A stretch of DNA of 64,000 nt from assembly GCF_000313755.1 (NCBI RefSeq), contig NZ_AMZB01000101.1, positions 1 to 64,000 on the forward strand. Direction: 5' to 3'. Source of the stretch: Pseudomonas nitroreducens TX1. Lineage in GTDB: Bacteria > Pseudomonadota > Gammaproteobacteria > Pseudomonadales > Pseudomonadaceae. The number at the start of each line of letters is the position of its first letter. Position 1 is the stretch's first letter. The position numbers and the translations under genes were made by a program. This document shows, piece after piece, positions 37,618 through 45,436 of this stretch. The notes below the pieces were generated by a model. It saw nothing but the letters and a program-made list of their open reading frames with translations, did not search any database and was not told where the DNA came from.

Positions 37618-38883
37618 ATGTTCCCGACCACTGCGGCCCGCGCCCTGGGCATCGACTTCGGCACCTCCAACTCCACCGTCGGCTGGTGGCGTCCGGACAG
37701 CGAACCGCTGATCGCCCTGGAAGACGATAAGATCACCCTGCCCTCGGTGATCTTCTTCAATGTCGAGGAGCGCCGTCCGGTATACGGCCGCATGGCCCTG
37801 CACGAATACCTGGAAGGCTACGAAGGCCGCCTGATGCGCTCGCTGAAAAGCCTGCTGGGCTCCTCGCTGTTGAAAAGCGAGACCACCGTGCTGGGCAGCG
37901 CCATGCCGTTCAAGGATCTGCTCGGGCTGTTCATCGGCGAACTGAAGAAGCGCGCCGAAACGGTCGCCGGGCGCGAGTTCGAGTCCGTCGTGCTGGGTCG
38001 TCCGGTGTTCTTCGTCGACGACGATCCCAAGGCCGACCAGGAAGCCCAGGACACCCTGGTGGCCGTGGCGCAGAAGCTCGGCTTCAAGGATGTCTCCTTC
38101 CAGTACGAACCGCTTGCCGCGGCCTTCGACTACGAGCGCAGCATTGCACGTGAAGAACTGGTGCTGATCGTCGACATCGGTGGTGGTACCTCGGACTTCT
38201 CACTCGTGCGCCTGTCGCCGGAGCGCCGCGAAGTGGCCGACCGCCAGGGCGACATCCTCGCCACCGGCGGCGTGCACATCGGCGGTACCGACTTCGACAA
38301 GCAGCTGAGCATCCAGGGCGTGATGCCGCTGTTCGGCTACGGCAGCAAGATGAAGAGCGACGCCTTCATGCCGACCAGCTACCACCTCAACCTTGCCACC
38401 TGGCACACCATCAACGCGGTGTACGCGCAGAAGTCCCAGCTGGCGCTGCAGAACATGCGCTACGACATCGTCGACGCCACCGGCATCGACCGCCTGTTCA
38501 AGCTCATCGAGCAGCGCGCCGGCCACTGGCTGGCGATGCAGGTGGAAGCCAGCAAGATCGAGCTGTCCGACACCGAGCGCCGCGACATCGACCTGGCGCG
38601 CATCGAAGCCGGCCTGGTAGCCGAGCTGAGCCGCGAACTGTTCGAAAGTGCCATCGGCCCGCTGCTGGAGCGCGTGCGCGGCAGCATCAGCGAGCTGCTG
38701 AGCGCGGCTGACGTAGACCCGGCGCGGGTCGACACTGTGTTCTTCACCGGCGGCTCCTCCGGCGTGCCGGCGCTGCGCCAGAGCGTGGCGGCGATGCTGC
38801 CCAACGCCCGCCACATCGACGGCGACCGCTTTGGCGGCATCGGCAATGGCCTGGCCATCGAGGCGATGAAGCGCTACGGCTGA
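37618..38883 (+). CDS. Hsp70-like ATPase-domain protein (YegD type)
   Basis: A 421-residue protein made of an Hsp70/actin-type ATPase domain without the DnaK substrate-binding domain. Phosphate 1 motif is LGIDFGTSNSTVGWW (residues 9-23), phosphate 2 is VLIVDIGGGTSDFSLVRL (about 181-198), and the adenosine motif is FFTGGSSGVPALRQSV. It resembles E. coli YegD. Clients and co-chaperones are unknown. It is divergent from the oxaloacetate decarboxylase gene, as in PAO1 (PA4872/PA4873). Confidence 0.9.
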   Translation: MFPTTAARALGIDFGTSNSTVGWWRPDSEPLIALEDDKITLPSVIFFNVEERRPVYGRMALHEYLEGYEGRLMRSLKSLLGSSLLKSETTVLGSAMPFKDLLGLFIGELKKRAETVAGREFESVVLGRPVFFVDDDPKADQEAQDTLVAVAQKLGFKDVSFQYEPLAAAFDYERSIAREELVLIVDIGGGTSDFSLVRLSPERREVADRQGDILATGGVHIGGTDFDKQLSIQGVMPLFGYGSKMKSDAFMPTSYHLNLATWHTINAVYAQKSQLALQNMRYDIVDATGIDRLFKLIEQRAGHWLAMQVEASKIELSDTERRDIDLARIEAGLVAELSRELFESAIGPLLERVRGSISELLSAADVDPARVDTVFFTGGSSGVPALRQSVAAMLPNARHIDGDRFGGIGNGLAIEAMKRYG

Positions 38884-38954
38884 GCAGCGGCTCACTGACG
38901 CAACGGCCGCCATGCGCTAGTGTGGCGGTATACCCCTCGCGCTCGGAGCCCGCC

Positions 38955-39173
38955 ATGCGCCCCCTCCAACTGACCAGCCTGCTGCTCCTGTCCGCCGCGT
39001 TGTCCGCCTGCGGCCTGGGCGAGACCGCCGCCACCGCGGCCACCACCGCCAACCTGCAGGCCCAGCAGGCGCAACAGGCCCAGCAGCAGATGCAGCAGCT
39101 CAAGCAGCAGGTCGATGCGGCCAATGTGCAGAACCAGCAGCGGCTGGAGGACGCACTCAAAGCCAGCGAGTAA
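38955..39173 (+). CDS. Small lipoprotein with a Gln-rich helical tail
   Basis: A 72-residue lipoprotein: MRPLQLTSLLLLSAALSAC with lipobox LSAC (Cys at residue 19). The mature 54 residues are Ala/Gln-rich with heptad-like spacing (QAQQAQQAQQQMQQLKQQVD), a likely coiled coil. The ATG at 38955 was preferred over the upstream ATG at 38922, which would bury the signal peptide. Function unknown; the size and form recall small envelope-spacer lipoproteins, but no Lpp-type C-terminal lysine is present. Confidence 0.75.
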   Translation: MRPLQLTSLLLLSAALSACGLGETAATAATTANLQAQQAQQAQQQMQQLKQQVDAANVQNQQRLEDALKASE

Positions 39174-39226
39174 AGGCGGCCGCGATCACAGCACGCAGAT
39201 TTCTTGAACGTCCGCGCGCTCAGGTG

Positions 39227-39240
39227 GCTCAAACTTGAGC
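39227..39240. promoter_or_regulatory. Inverted repeat upstream of osmE
   Basis: GCTCAA-AC-TTGAGC is a perfect palindrome with 6-base arms, 30 bases before the osmE ATG, with further GCTCA copies on both sides. It may be an operator. No binding protein can be named. Confidence 0.45.
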
Positions 39241-39269
39241 GAGTGAGTTGCTCAACCAAGGAGAACACC

Positions 39270-39614
39270 ATGTACAAGCGATCACTGCTGGCGCTGTTGG
39301 TACTGGCCTCGGTGGCGGGCTGCGCTTCCACCAAGGTGCAGAACCCGGTCAACTACATCACCTTCCGCGACCAGCCGCTGGTGCGCAACGTCGAGAAGGG
39401 GATGAGCCAGGAAGAAGTCCTGAAGATCGGCGGCACGCCGTCCTCCACGCAGAAACGCCTGATGAAGCCGGGCAGCTGCAACAGCTACATTCTCAGCAAG
39501 GACGGGCAGCAACAGCCTTTCTACGTGAGTTTCGACGGCAGTGGCCGGGTGGATGGGTCGGGCTTCATGACCTGTTCCGAACTCGACCGCCACGAGCGCG
39601 ATGCCCAGCCGTGA
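39270..39614 (+). CDS. osmE: Osmotically inducible lipoprotein OsmE
   Basis: A 114-residue outer-membrane lipoprotein of the SmpA/OmlA-OsmE type. The signal ends VAGC (Cys at residue 18). The mature domain has VNYITFRDQPLVRNVEKGMSQEEVLKIGG, typical of this fold, then SCNSYILSKDGQQQPFYVSFDGSGRV. AAGGAG precedes the ATG. In P. aeruginosa osmE responds to osmotic stress. A terminator follows at 39636. Confidence 0.92.
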   Translation: MYKRSLLALLVLASVAGCASTKVQNPVNYITFRDQPLVRNVEKGMSQEEVLKIGGTPSSTQKRLMKPGSCNSYILSKDGQQQPFYVSFDGSGRVDGSGFMTCSELDRHERDAQP

Positions 39615-39635
39615 CGGTGCTCCCGGTGTGACCAC

Positions 39636-39665
39636 AAGGCCCTCGCCCATCGGCGGGGGCCTTTT
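39636..39665 (+). terminator. Intrinsic terminator after osmE
   Basis: AAGGCCCTCGCC-N4-GGCGGGGGCCTT forms a 12-base stem with one G-U pair, ending in TTTT. Confidence 0.85.
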
Positions 39666-39769
39666 CATTCGGCAACCTTTCCTGTCACAGCGCCACGATC
39701 ACGGACGCCGGGATGTTCCCACCACTCGGTGGCCATCTATCATCCCAGCAGCGACCTCAGGAGCCGACC

Positions 39770-40225
39770 ATGAAATACCGCATCATCGAATTGCCCGCCT
39801 TCGAAGTGGTGGGCATGGACTACCGTGGCAGTACGCAGGACGACAGTATCGGCCAGCTGTGGCAACGCTTTCTGCCACGCGAGCAGGAAGTCGCGGCCAG
39901 CGCGACGGACAAGACCGCCTATGGCGTCTGCACTCAACTGCCGGGCGGCGAGTTCCACTATATCGCCGGCCTGCCGGTGGCGCCCGGCGCCGACATTCCC
40001 GAGGGCATGGTGAGCTTCCAGGTACCGGCGCAGAAGTACGCGGTGTTCACCCACATTGGCCCGGTCACCGCCATCGCCGACAGTTTCCAGGCCATCTATT
40101 CCAGCCTGCTGTCGCGCCACGGCCTGGAGCCGAAGAAAGGCGTGGACCTTGAGCGTTACACCGAGCGCTTCCTCGGCCCGCAGGACCCGGCGTCGGAGAC
40201 CGATCTCTACATCCCGATTTACTGA
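39770..40225 (+). CDS. GyrI-like/AraC effector-binding domain protein
   Basis: A 151-residue stand-alone GyrI-like (SHS2-fold) small-molecule-binding domain. MKYRIIELPAFEVVGMDYRG at the start, AYGVCTQLPGGEFHYIAGLPV in the middle and QKYAVFTHIGPVTAIADSFQAIY are typical of this family, as is the ending DLYIPIY. There is no DNA-binding part, so it is not itself a regulator. Family members bind or hydrolyse hydrophobic cations; nothing here points to one ligand. The ATG at 39770 is preceded by AGGAG. Confidence 0.85.
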   Translation: MKYRIIELPAFEVVGMDYRGSTQDDSIGQLWQRFLPREQEVAASATDKTAYGVCTQLPGGEFHYIAGLPVAPGADIPEGMVSFQVPAQKYAVFTHIGPVTAIADSFQAIYSSLLSRHGLEPKKGVDLERYTERFLGPQDPASETDLYIPIY

Positions 40226-40289
40226 ACCACCAATCGGAGCGCGTAACATCTAGGGCGTTATACGCTTCATAGCGACCGATCCGGCTTTT

Positions 40290-40357
40290 CGTAGGAACGA
40301 GCTTGCTCGCGAACACCTTCGCTGCAAGGCGGTTCGCGAGCAAGTTCGCTCCTACAG
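40290..40357. repeat. REPIN pair of the GTAGGAGCGAGC family
   Basis: CGTAGGAACGAGCTTGCTCG at 40290 and GGTTCGCGAGCAAGTTCGCTCC at 40331 are inverted copies with one compensating change each, about 14 bases apart, between converging genes. Confidence 0.88.
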
Positions 40358-40370
40358 TTCCCCATCGCCC

Positions 40371-42476
40371 TCACTTGCGCTTCGCCGGTGCCGGCGCCTT
40401 CGACGGCTGCTTCATCTGCTGCAGCAGCGCGGCACACTGGTTGTCGTCCTGCTTGCTCGGCGCGATCAGCGCCAGCAGCGCCGCCGCCGGGGCGACCGCC
40501 ACGCCCAGGGCGACCATCCCCGCGCCACGCGCCGCCAGCGGCACCACATGCACGCCTGCCCTGGGACTCTTGAAAGTGCCTTGCACATAGAGCGGTGAGC
40601 GCAGCGAGAAGATGCGCACGCCCTTGCTCTGCGGGGTGATGTCCAGGTCGAGTTGTTCGCTGGCAAAGTTCGCCGTGCCGTCCACCGTGATAAACGCGTT
40701 CTCGGTGTCGAAGGCGAACAGCCGCGGCTTGGCCAGGCCATTGGTAATATCCACGTCCGCAGCGGCGCAGTTGATCTTCACCTCGTCGTCGCCGAACAGC
40801 TTGTTCACCACGTAGTTGCCCACGTTGAGCCCGGCGATTTCCATCAGGCTGCGGCTGATTCGGCCATCGTTGATCAGCAGCTTCATCTCGCCGTTGGCGC
40901 CCGCCAGGATGGTCGCCACCGAGTTGCCGGTGCCGGTGAGGGCCGCGTCGCCGTTCAGTTCGCCGAAGCTGGACTGCATCGGCGCAAAGCTGGGAAACAG
41001 CTCCTTGAGCTTGAAGCTGCGCGCCTGCAACTGGACCCTGCTCTGCAGCGGCGTCTTGCCGCCGTCCAGGCGGATGTGCGAATCCAGCGTGCCGCCGGCC
41101 ACGCCGAAGCGCAGCGGCTCCAGGGTCAGCAGACCGTCATTGAGCACCAGATGGGTATAGAGGTCGCTGATCGGCAGCTTGTCGCTGTGCACGATGCGCT
41201 TGCCGGTGAACTCCACGTCGGCGTCCATGGCGCGCCAACGGTCGGTGCGGAACTCTTCCACCGGCAGCACTTTGTCCGCCGGCTGGCGGGTGCTCTGGCC
41301 ACGCGCCTGTTTCTCCTTGTTGGAATCGGCGCCGATCAGCGGGCCGAGGTCGGCCATGCGCAACTGCTCGGAACGCAGCTTTCCGGAGAGCTTGGGCCGC
41401 GGCTGGCGATTGACGAACAGCAGGTCGCCATGCAGGTCGCTGTCACCGACCTTGCCGTTGAAGTTCTCGTAGTGGAATTGCGCACCGGCGGGATCGTGCA
41501 GCTCCGCCTTCAAGCGGCCATCGGTCGCGTAGGCCGGGGTATCGGGCAGGGTCACGCCGGTGAGCGGAAAGAGATTGGCCATGCTGGTCCCGGCCAGCTT
41601 CAGGCGCAGGTCCAGGGCACCGAGGTTCAGCGGGTCGACCAGCGTGCCGACGATGCTCGCACGCGTGCTGCCGGCAGACACATCGGCCTGCACCGGGAAG
41701 GGCCGGGCCGCATCCTGCAGGGCGAGCATGCCACCGACCTTGCCGGAGCCACTGAGCGGGAGTCCCTTGTACTGGCCCTTGAGCTTCCAGCCGAACACGT
41801 AGTCCTGGGTGCCGGCCCTCTCGCCGCCGGCCAGCGCCTTGCCCGCCAGCTGGCCGAAGGGTACCGGCTTGCCAAGCGGATCAACCACCAGCTCCAGGCG
41901 GGTCTTCAGGGTCTGGTCATCGAGGGTGACGCTGCCCTTGTCGAAGCCGATCTCGCCGATGTCCAGCGTCCACGAGGACTTCTCGGGCAGGGCGTCGGGG
42001 TCCTCTTCTTTCTTCGGCAACTCGAAGGTCCAGGTCGCCCGCCCATCCGCGAGCCGCAGGAGATCGGCGCTGGGTCGGGTGAGGACGATCTGCGGAATGC
42101 GCACGGTCTGCCACAGCAGCGGCAACGGGGCGAGCCGGAACTCCACCTTCTCCAGGCTGGCGAACAGGTTCTTGCCCGAAAGCGCCGAGTGCGTCTTGCC
42201 GGCCGCCCAGTCGGGGTTGCCCAGGGTGATATCGGCGGCGCTGAAATGCGGCCACGGCACATAGGCACGCCAGCCGCCTTCTGCGGGTTCCGTGCGCCAG
42301 AAAACCTGCAGGTCGCCGTTGATGGCGAAGGTGCGGCCCAACTCAGTGGACACTTTCTCATTGATGGTCGGCTTCAGCCGGTTCCAGTCGAAGGTGGCGA
42401 TGAAGACCACCAGTGCAGCGATCACCGCGAGGATACCGAGGAAGACCCAAAGGCAGATTCTTTTCCCGCGCGTCAT
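40371..42476 (-). CDS. AsmA-family envelope protein
   Basis: A 701-residue AsmA-type protein anchored by one N-terminal helix (ICLWVFLGILAVIAALVVFIA, about residues 6-26) with a long periplasmic part. Family marks: RLKPTINEKVSTELGRTFAINGDL at the start and the C-terminal AsmA domain, with GEMKLLINDGRISRSLMEIAGLNVGNYVV and LDLDITPQSKGVRIFSLRSPLYVQGTFKSPRAGV. The last 20 residues are Lys/Pro-rich. AsmA-like proteins are bridge-type proteins implicated in phospholipid traffic to the outer membrane. The ATG at 42476 has AGGGAG about 9 bases upstream; the longer open frame to 42833 is not convincing. Confidence 0.88.
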   Translation of the reverse strand: MTRGKRICLWVFLGILAVIAALVVFIATFDWNRLKPTINEKVSTELGRTFAINGDLQVFWRTEPAEGGWRAYVPWPHFSAADITLGNPDWAAGKTHSALSGKNLFASLEKVEFRLAPLPLLWQTVRIPQIVLTRPSADLLRLADGRATWTFELPKKEEDPDALPEKSSWTLDIGEIGFDKGSVTLDDQTLKTRLELVVDPLGKPVPFGQLAGKALAGGERAGTQDYVFGWKLKGQYKGLPLSGSGKVGGMLALQDAARPFPVQADVSAGSTRASIVGTLVDPLNLGALDLRLKLAGTSMANLFPLTGVTLPDTPAYATDGRLKAELHDPAGAQFHYENFNGKVGDSDLHGDLLFVNRQPRPKLSGKLRSEQLRMADLGPLIGADSNKEKQARGQSTRQPADKVLPVEEFRTDRWRAMDADVEFTGKRIVHSDKLPISDLYTHLVLNDGLLTLEPLRFGVAGGTLDSHIRLDGGKTPLQSRVQLQARSFKLKELFPSFAPMQSSFGELNGDAALTGTGNSVATILAGANGEMKLLINDGRISRSLMEIAGLNVGNYVVNKLFGDDEVKINCAAADVDITNGLAKPRLFAFDTENAFITVDGTANFASEQLDLDITPQSKGVRIFSLRSPLYVQGTFKSPRAGVHVVPLAARGAGMVALGVAVAPAAALLALIAPSKQDDNQCAALLQQMKQPSKAPAPAKRK

Positions 42477-42774
42477 ATCCGAAAACTCCCTGCTTGCCGC
42501 GTCGGTGGAAGCAGCGGAGCCCCCGCGCCGCTGCCGATAATCGTCGGCCGCCTGAGCATGCCGGGCCGGCATTCTCCCTTGGCCTGTGGTCTTGGACCAG
42601 CATAGCCAGCCGATGGCTCCCGTTAACTGCAAGACAATCGCAGCACGGCAAACAGCCAGGCAAAAAAACCAAACTTTCCGGCGCCACCAGGACTCACATC
42701 CCTTGTGACCCGATTCGCGCCGCGCGCCAACGCAGCGCCGGCCCGTCACAAGGCCCGCCGTAAGGAGACAACTG

Positions 42775-43308
42775 ATGAACCAGGCACAACTGAGCGACGT
42801 CCAGACCCTGCGCGAACGAGCGCGCCGCAACATAGAAGAAGGCGCCGTGACCGAGGGCTACCAGGCCGACCGGCAGACCGTACTGCGGCTGCTCAACGAG
42901 GCGCTGGCCACCGAACTGGTCTGCTACCTGCGCTACAAGCGCCACTACTTCATGGCCACCGGCCTGAAGGCGAGCGTGGCCGCCGCCGAATTTCTCGAAC
43001 ACGCCGGCCAGGAACTGCAGCACGCCGACCAGCTGGCCGAGCGCATCATGCAGCTGGGCGGTGAGCCGGACTTCAACCCAAACGGGCTGACCCAGCGCTC
43101 CCATGCCGAATACGTGGCCGGCGCCAACCTGCGCGAAATGGTCACTGAGAACCTGGTCGCCGAGCGCATCGCCATCGACAGCTACCGCGAGATCATCGTC
43201 TACCTGGGCGATGCCGATCCGACGACGCGCCGGCTGTTCGAGGAGATCCTCGCCCAGGAAGAAGAGCACGCCGACGACATGGCGGACATCCTGCAAGACC
43301 TGAAGTAA
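42775..43308 (+). CDS. Ferritin-like (bacterioferritin/Dps-type) protein
   Basis: A 177-residue four-helix protein with the ferritin diiron pattern: Glu in LLNEALATELVCYLRYKRHYF, ExxH in EFLEHAGQELQHADQLAERI, and a second ExxH near the C-terminus in EEILAQEEEHADDMADIL. It matches the PAO1 gene PA4880, annotated as a probable bacterioferritin. No heme-ligand Met is evident in the usual place, so non-heme iron binding is the safer statement. It is divergent from asmA. A hairpin follows at 43327. Confidence 0.88.
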   Translation: MNQAQLSDVQTLRERARRNIEEGAVTEGYQADRQTVLRLLNEALATELVCYLRYKRHYFMATGLKASVAAAEFLEHAGQELQHADQLAERIMQLGGEPDFNPNGLTQRSHAEYVAGANLREMVTENLVAERIAIDSYREIIVYLGDADPTTRRLFEEILAQEEEHADDMADILQDLK

Positions 43309-43326
43309 CCCTCTCCTGACCTCATC

Positions 43327-43350
43327 GAAGCCCGGCTCCGGCCGGGCTTC
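43327..43350 (+). terminator. Hairpin after the ferritin-like gene
   Basis: GAAGCCCGGC-TCCG-GCCGGGCTTC is a perfect 10-base stem 18 bases after the stop. The T tract is poor (GTGCTGTTGG). Confidence 0.7.
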
Positions 43351-43682
43351 GTGCTGTTGGCGCCGGCGCCGGAGGCCACCGTGGGAGCGGAAACAACCGC
43401 GATGCTTTCCTCCGGCGGCGGGCCTGTCCCGGACGGAGCCCCCTCCTACGAATCCCTGGGACATCCGTGCACCCCATCAGACTCCTGGGCCTGGTGGCCG
43501 CCAACCCTTATCCCAGAGCCTTTCCTCGCCAGCGCCTCACAAAGTATCTATAAATACGATACTAACAATCACAGCGATATCGCCCATCGAAGGCATTGAT
43601 ACAAGTCATTATTAAAAAATAAATACCTGATTTATAAGTATTTTTATAACAATCATCGGCATCGATAGCGACTATCTTCCGG
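43351..43682. other. Gene-free region, GC-rich then strongly AT-rich
   Basis: The first 170 bases have normal composition with no convincing gene. From about 43540 to 43660 the sequence turns AT-rich (runs such as TTATTAAAAAATAAATA and TATTTTTATAA), very unlike the rest of the window. It lies directly upstream of the first repeat-protein gene and probably holds its promoter and regulatory sites; H-NS-type (MvaT/MvaU) binding is possible. Confidence 0.6.
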
Positions 43683-43700
43683 CATCGTTTTCCAATCGAT
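43683..43700 (+). promoter_or_regulatory. Shared palindromic element, copy 1, upstream of the 18-residue repeat protein
   Basis: CATCGTTTTCCAATCGAT matches copy 2 at 44780 in 16 of 18 bases. It is an imperfect palindrome (ATCGTTTT / AATCGAT). Its end is 61 bases before the start codon of the downstream gene, against 63 for copy 2, so it is placed like a core promoter or operator element. Confidence 0.65.
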
Positions 43701-43761
43701 AATCCAGAACAGATACTGAGCCCGTGTCCAACGAACTCCCCACTCTTTCTGGAGCCGCATC

Positions 43762-44529
43762 ATGAAACGCACCCTCGTACTTGGCTTTGCCCTCTCCGTA
43801 CTTGCTGCCAATGCCGCTTTCGCCGGCTCCCAGCAGGACTCCCCTGTAATCAATGCCAGCCAGACCCAGGTTCTGGTTCAGGAAGGCGCCGAACGCAGCC
43901 TGGGTCAACAGCAGAAACTGCTGGACGCGGCCAAGGCCCGTATCGCCGAAAACGGTTCCAGCCAGTCGGTCGATCGCCTGATCCAGAAAATGAACGTGGC
44001 CGAGAATGGCTCCAGCCAGACCGTCGAACGCCTCCACAAGCAACTGGGCGTGGCTGAAAACGGTTCGAGCCAAACCATCGACCGGCTGCACAGCGAGATG
44101 AGCGTTGCAGAAAACGGTTCGAGCCAGTCGGTTGACCGCCTGCATCAGGCAATGAGCGTCGCCGAGAATGGCTCCAGCCAGACCGTCGACCGCCTGCACA
44201 AGCAACTGGGCGTAGCTGAAAACGGCTCGAGCCAAACCATCGACCGGCTGCACAGCGAGATGAGCGTTGCAGAAAACGGTTCGAGCCAGTCGGTTGACCG
44301 CCTGCATCAGGCAATGAGCGTCGCCGAGAATGGCTCCAGCCAGACCGTCGACCGCCTGCACAAGCAACTGGGCGTAGCTGAAAACGGCTCGAGCAAAACC
44401 ATCGACCGTCTGCACAGCGACATGAGCGTTGCCGAAAACGGTTCCGAGCACACCGTCGACCAACTGCACAGCAACATGGTGGCCGAATCCGGTGGCGATA
44501 CCGTCTTCGATGCCCACCTGAAGGCATGA
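43762..44529 (+). CDS. Secreted tandem-repeat protein with 18-residue units
   Basis: A 255-residue exported protein of unknown function. The signal peptide MKRTLVLGFALSVLAANAAFA precedes a mature part that is almost entirely ten tandem units of 18 residues (residues 61-239) of the form VAENGSSQTVDRLHKQLG. The last helix part cycles through three versions (HKQLG, HSEMS, HQAMS), giving a higher-order 54-residue repeat. The tail ends NMVAESGGDTVFDAHLKA, shared with the paralog at 44861. No enzyme motif, cysteine or anchor is present. The 18-residue period equals five alpha-helical turns, so an extended helical rod is possible, though the NGS in every unit may break helices. It has its own promoter region and terminator. 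Confidence 0.85.
   Translation: MKRTLVLGFALSVLAANAAFAGSQQDSPVINASQTQVLVQEGAERSLGQQQKLLDAAKARIAENGSSQSVDRLIQKMNVAENGSSQTVERLHKQLGVAENGSSQTIDRLHSEMSVAENGSSQSVDRLHQAMSVAENGSSQTVDRLHKQLGVAENGSSQTIDRLHSEMSVAENGSSQSVDRLHQAMSVAENGSSQTVDRLHKQLGVAENGSSKTIDRLHSDMSVAENGSEHTVDQLHSNMVAESGGDTVFDAHLKA
43942..44478 (+). repeat. Ten in-frame 54-base tandem repeats with a 162-base higher order
   Basis: Units start at 43942, 43996, 44050 and so on every 54 bases. Units 2-4, 5-7 and 8-10 are nearly identical to one another at the DNA level as 162-base blocks, which points to recent duplication of a three-unit block. Unit 1 and unit 10 are the most diverged. Confidence 0.92.
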
Positions 44530-44560
44530 AGCTCCAGGCAGTACACCGCAAGGTGAGAGA

Positions 44561-44583
44561 AAAGCCCGGTCCCGCCGGGCTTT
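44561..44583 (+). terminator. Terminator after the 18-residue repeat protein
   Basis: AAAGCCCGG-TCCCG-CCGGGCTTT is a perfect 9-base stem followed by CTTA. The same AAAGCCCGG stem recurs at 45387 after the paralog. Confidence 0.82.
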
Positions 44584-44779
44584 CTTATCGCTCGAAACCC
44601 GCGCAACCCCGCCATCGATATCAGGCCAGCCGCGATTTGTAACGGCATCTTGCCTGAAAGCTGCTCAAGCATGCTTGAAAACGCCGCCCTAGAGCGGTTT
44701 TCGTCGTTCCATCATTGACGGCGATAGTTGAAATTAGCCGGCTAAATAATCGACAACACTGATGCTCTGTATTACCCAG

Positions 44780-44797
44780 CATCGTTTTTAAATCGAT
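44780..44797 (+). promoter_or_regulatory. Shared palindromic element, copy 2, upstream of the 21-residue repeat protein
   Basis: CATCGTTTTTAAATCGAT, 16 of 18 bases identical to copy 1. The inner 17 bases form an imperfect palindrome, ATCGTTTT-T-AAATCGAT, with seven of eight arm positions paired. TTATCC follows, close to where a -10 might lie. Confidence 0.65.
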
Positions 44798-44860
44798 TTA
44801 TCCGAAGGGAAAATAACCCTGTAGCCAAAACATTCCGCCCCCCTTTCGGAGCCACACCCC

Positions 44861-45355
44861 ATGAAAACCAAGATCGCCCTCAGCCTTGCACTGACTTCCC
44901 TGATGACCGCCAGCGCCGTCTTCGCCGCCCCGGCCATCCTCAACAACGGCCCGCGCAGCACCGAGCAGCTCCAGCAACAGAGCGCCGAAGCCCGCGTTGC
45001 CGCCAACGGCGCCGAGCGCACCATCGATCGCCTGCACAAGCAGATGGGTGAAGGTCGCGTCGCCGATAACGGTTCCGAACGCACCATCGACCGCCTGCAC
45101 AAGCAAATGGACGAGGCCCGCGTCGCCGACAACGGTTCCGAACGCACCATTGACCGCCTGCACAAGCAAATGGACGAGGCCCGCGTCGCCGACAACGGCT
45201 CCGAGCGCACCATCGACCGCCTGCACAAGCAGATGGATGACGTCCGCGTAGCCGAGAACGGCTCCGAGCACACCATCGACAAGCTGCACGGCAACATGGT
45301 CGCCGAGTCCGGTGGTGACACCGTGTTCGACGCCCACCTCAAGCGTGTTTCCTGA
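44861..45355 (+). CDS. Secreted tandem-repeat protein with 21-residue units
   Basis: A 164-residue exported paralog of the preceding protein. The signal peptide MKTKIALSLALTSLMTASAVFA is followed by four complete 21-residue units of the form RVADNGSERTIDRLHKQMDEA (from residue 45) and a final shorter unit, then the tail NMVAESGGDTVFDAHLKRVS. The core VAxNGSExTIDRLH is common to both proteins but the unit is three residues longer, i.e. exactly three heptads. The units are more charged (Arg, Asp, Glu, Lys) than in the paralog. Function unknown. It is preceded by the same palindromic element and followed by its own terminator. Confidence 0.85.
   Translation: MKTKIALSLALTSLMTASAVFAAPAILNNGPRSTEQLQQQSAEARVAANGAERTIDRLHKQMGEGRVADNGSERTIDRLHKQMDEARVADNGSERTIDRLHKQMDEARVADNGSERTIDRLHKQMDDVRVAENGSEHTIDKLHGNMVAESGGDTVFDAHLKRVS
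44993..45304 (+). repeat. In-frame 63-base tandem repeats
   Basis: Units begin at 44993, 45056, 45119, 45182 and 45245; the last is truncated to 18 codons before the tail. Units 2-4 are nearly identical in DNA, indicating recent expansion. Confidence 0.9.
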
Positions 45356-45386
45356 TCGGCACGAAATACGCCGAACAGGCGAAAGA

Positions 45387-45410
45387 AAAGCCCGGCATCT
45401 GCCGGGCTTT
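45387..45410. terminator. Terminator between the repeat protein and the convergent MFS gene
   Basis: AAAGCCCGGC-ATCT-GCCGGGCTTT is a perfect 10-base stem followed by CTCATTT, and preceded by A-rich sequence on the other side, so it can serve both converging genes. Confidence 0.85.
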
Positions 45411-45436
45411 CTCATTTCTGCGCTGGCGCAATCCGA

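Noticed and set aside
43351-43599. An 82-codon open frame in the gap before the repeat proteins
   Set aside because: No ribosome-binding site, Pro/Ser/Ala-rich composition, and it runs into the AT-rich regulatory patch with a change of residue usage; probably not a gene.
43942-44478. Regularly spaced repeats suggesting a CRISPR array
   Set aside because: The 54-base units are contiguous with no unique spacers, stay in frame through a single gene with signal peptide, and differ by codon-level changes.
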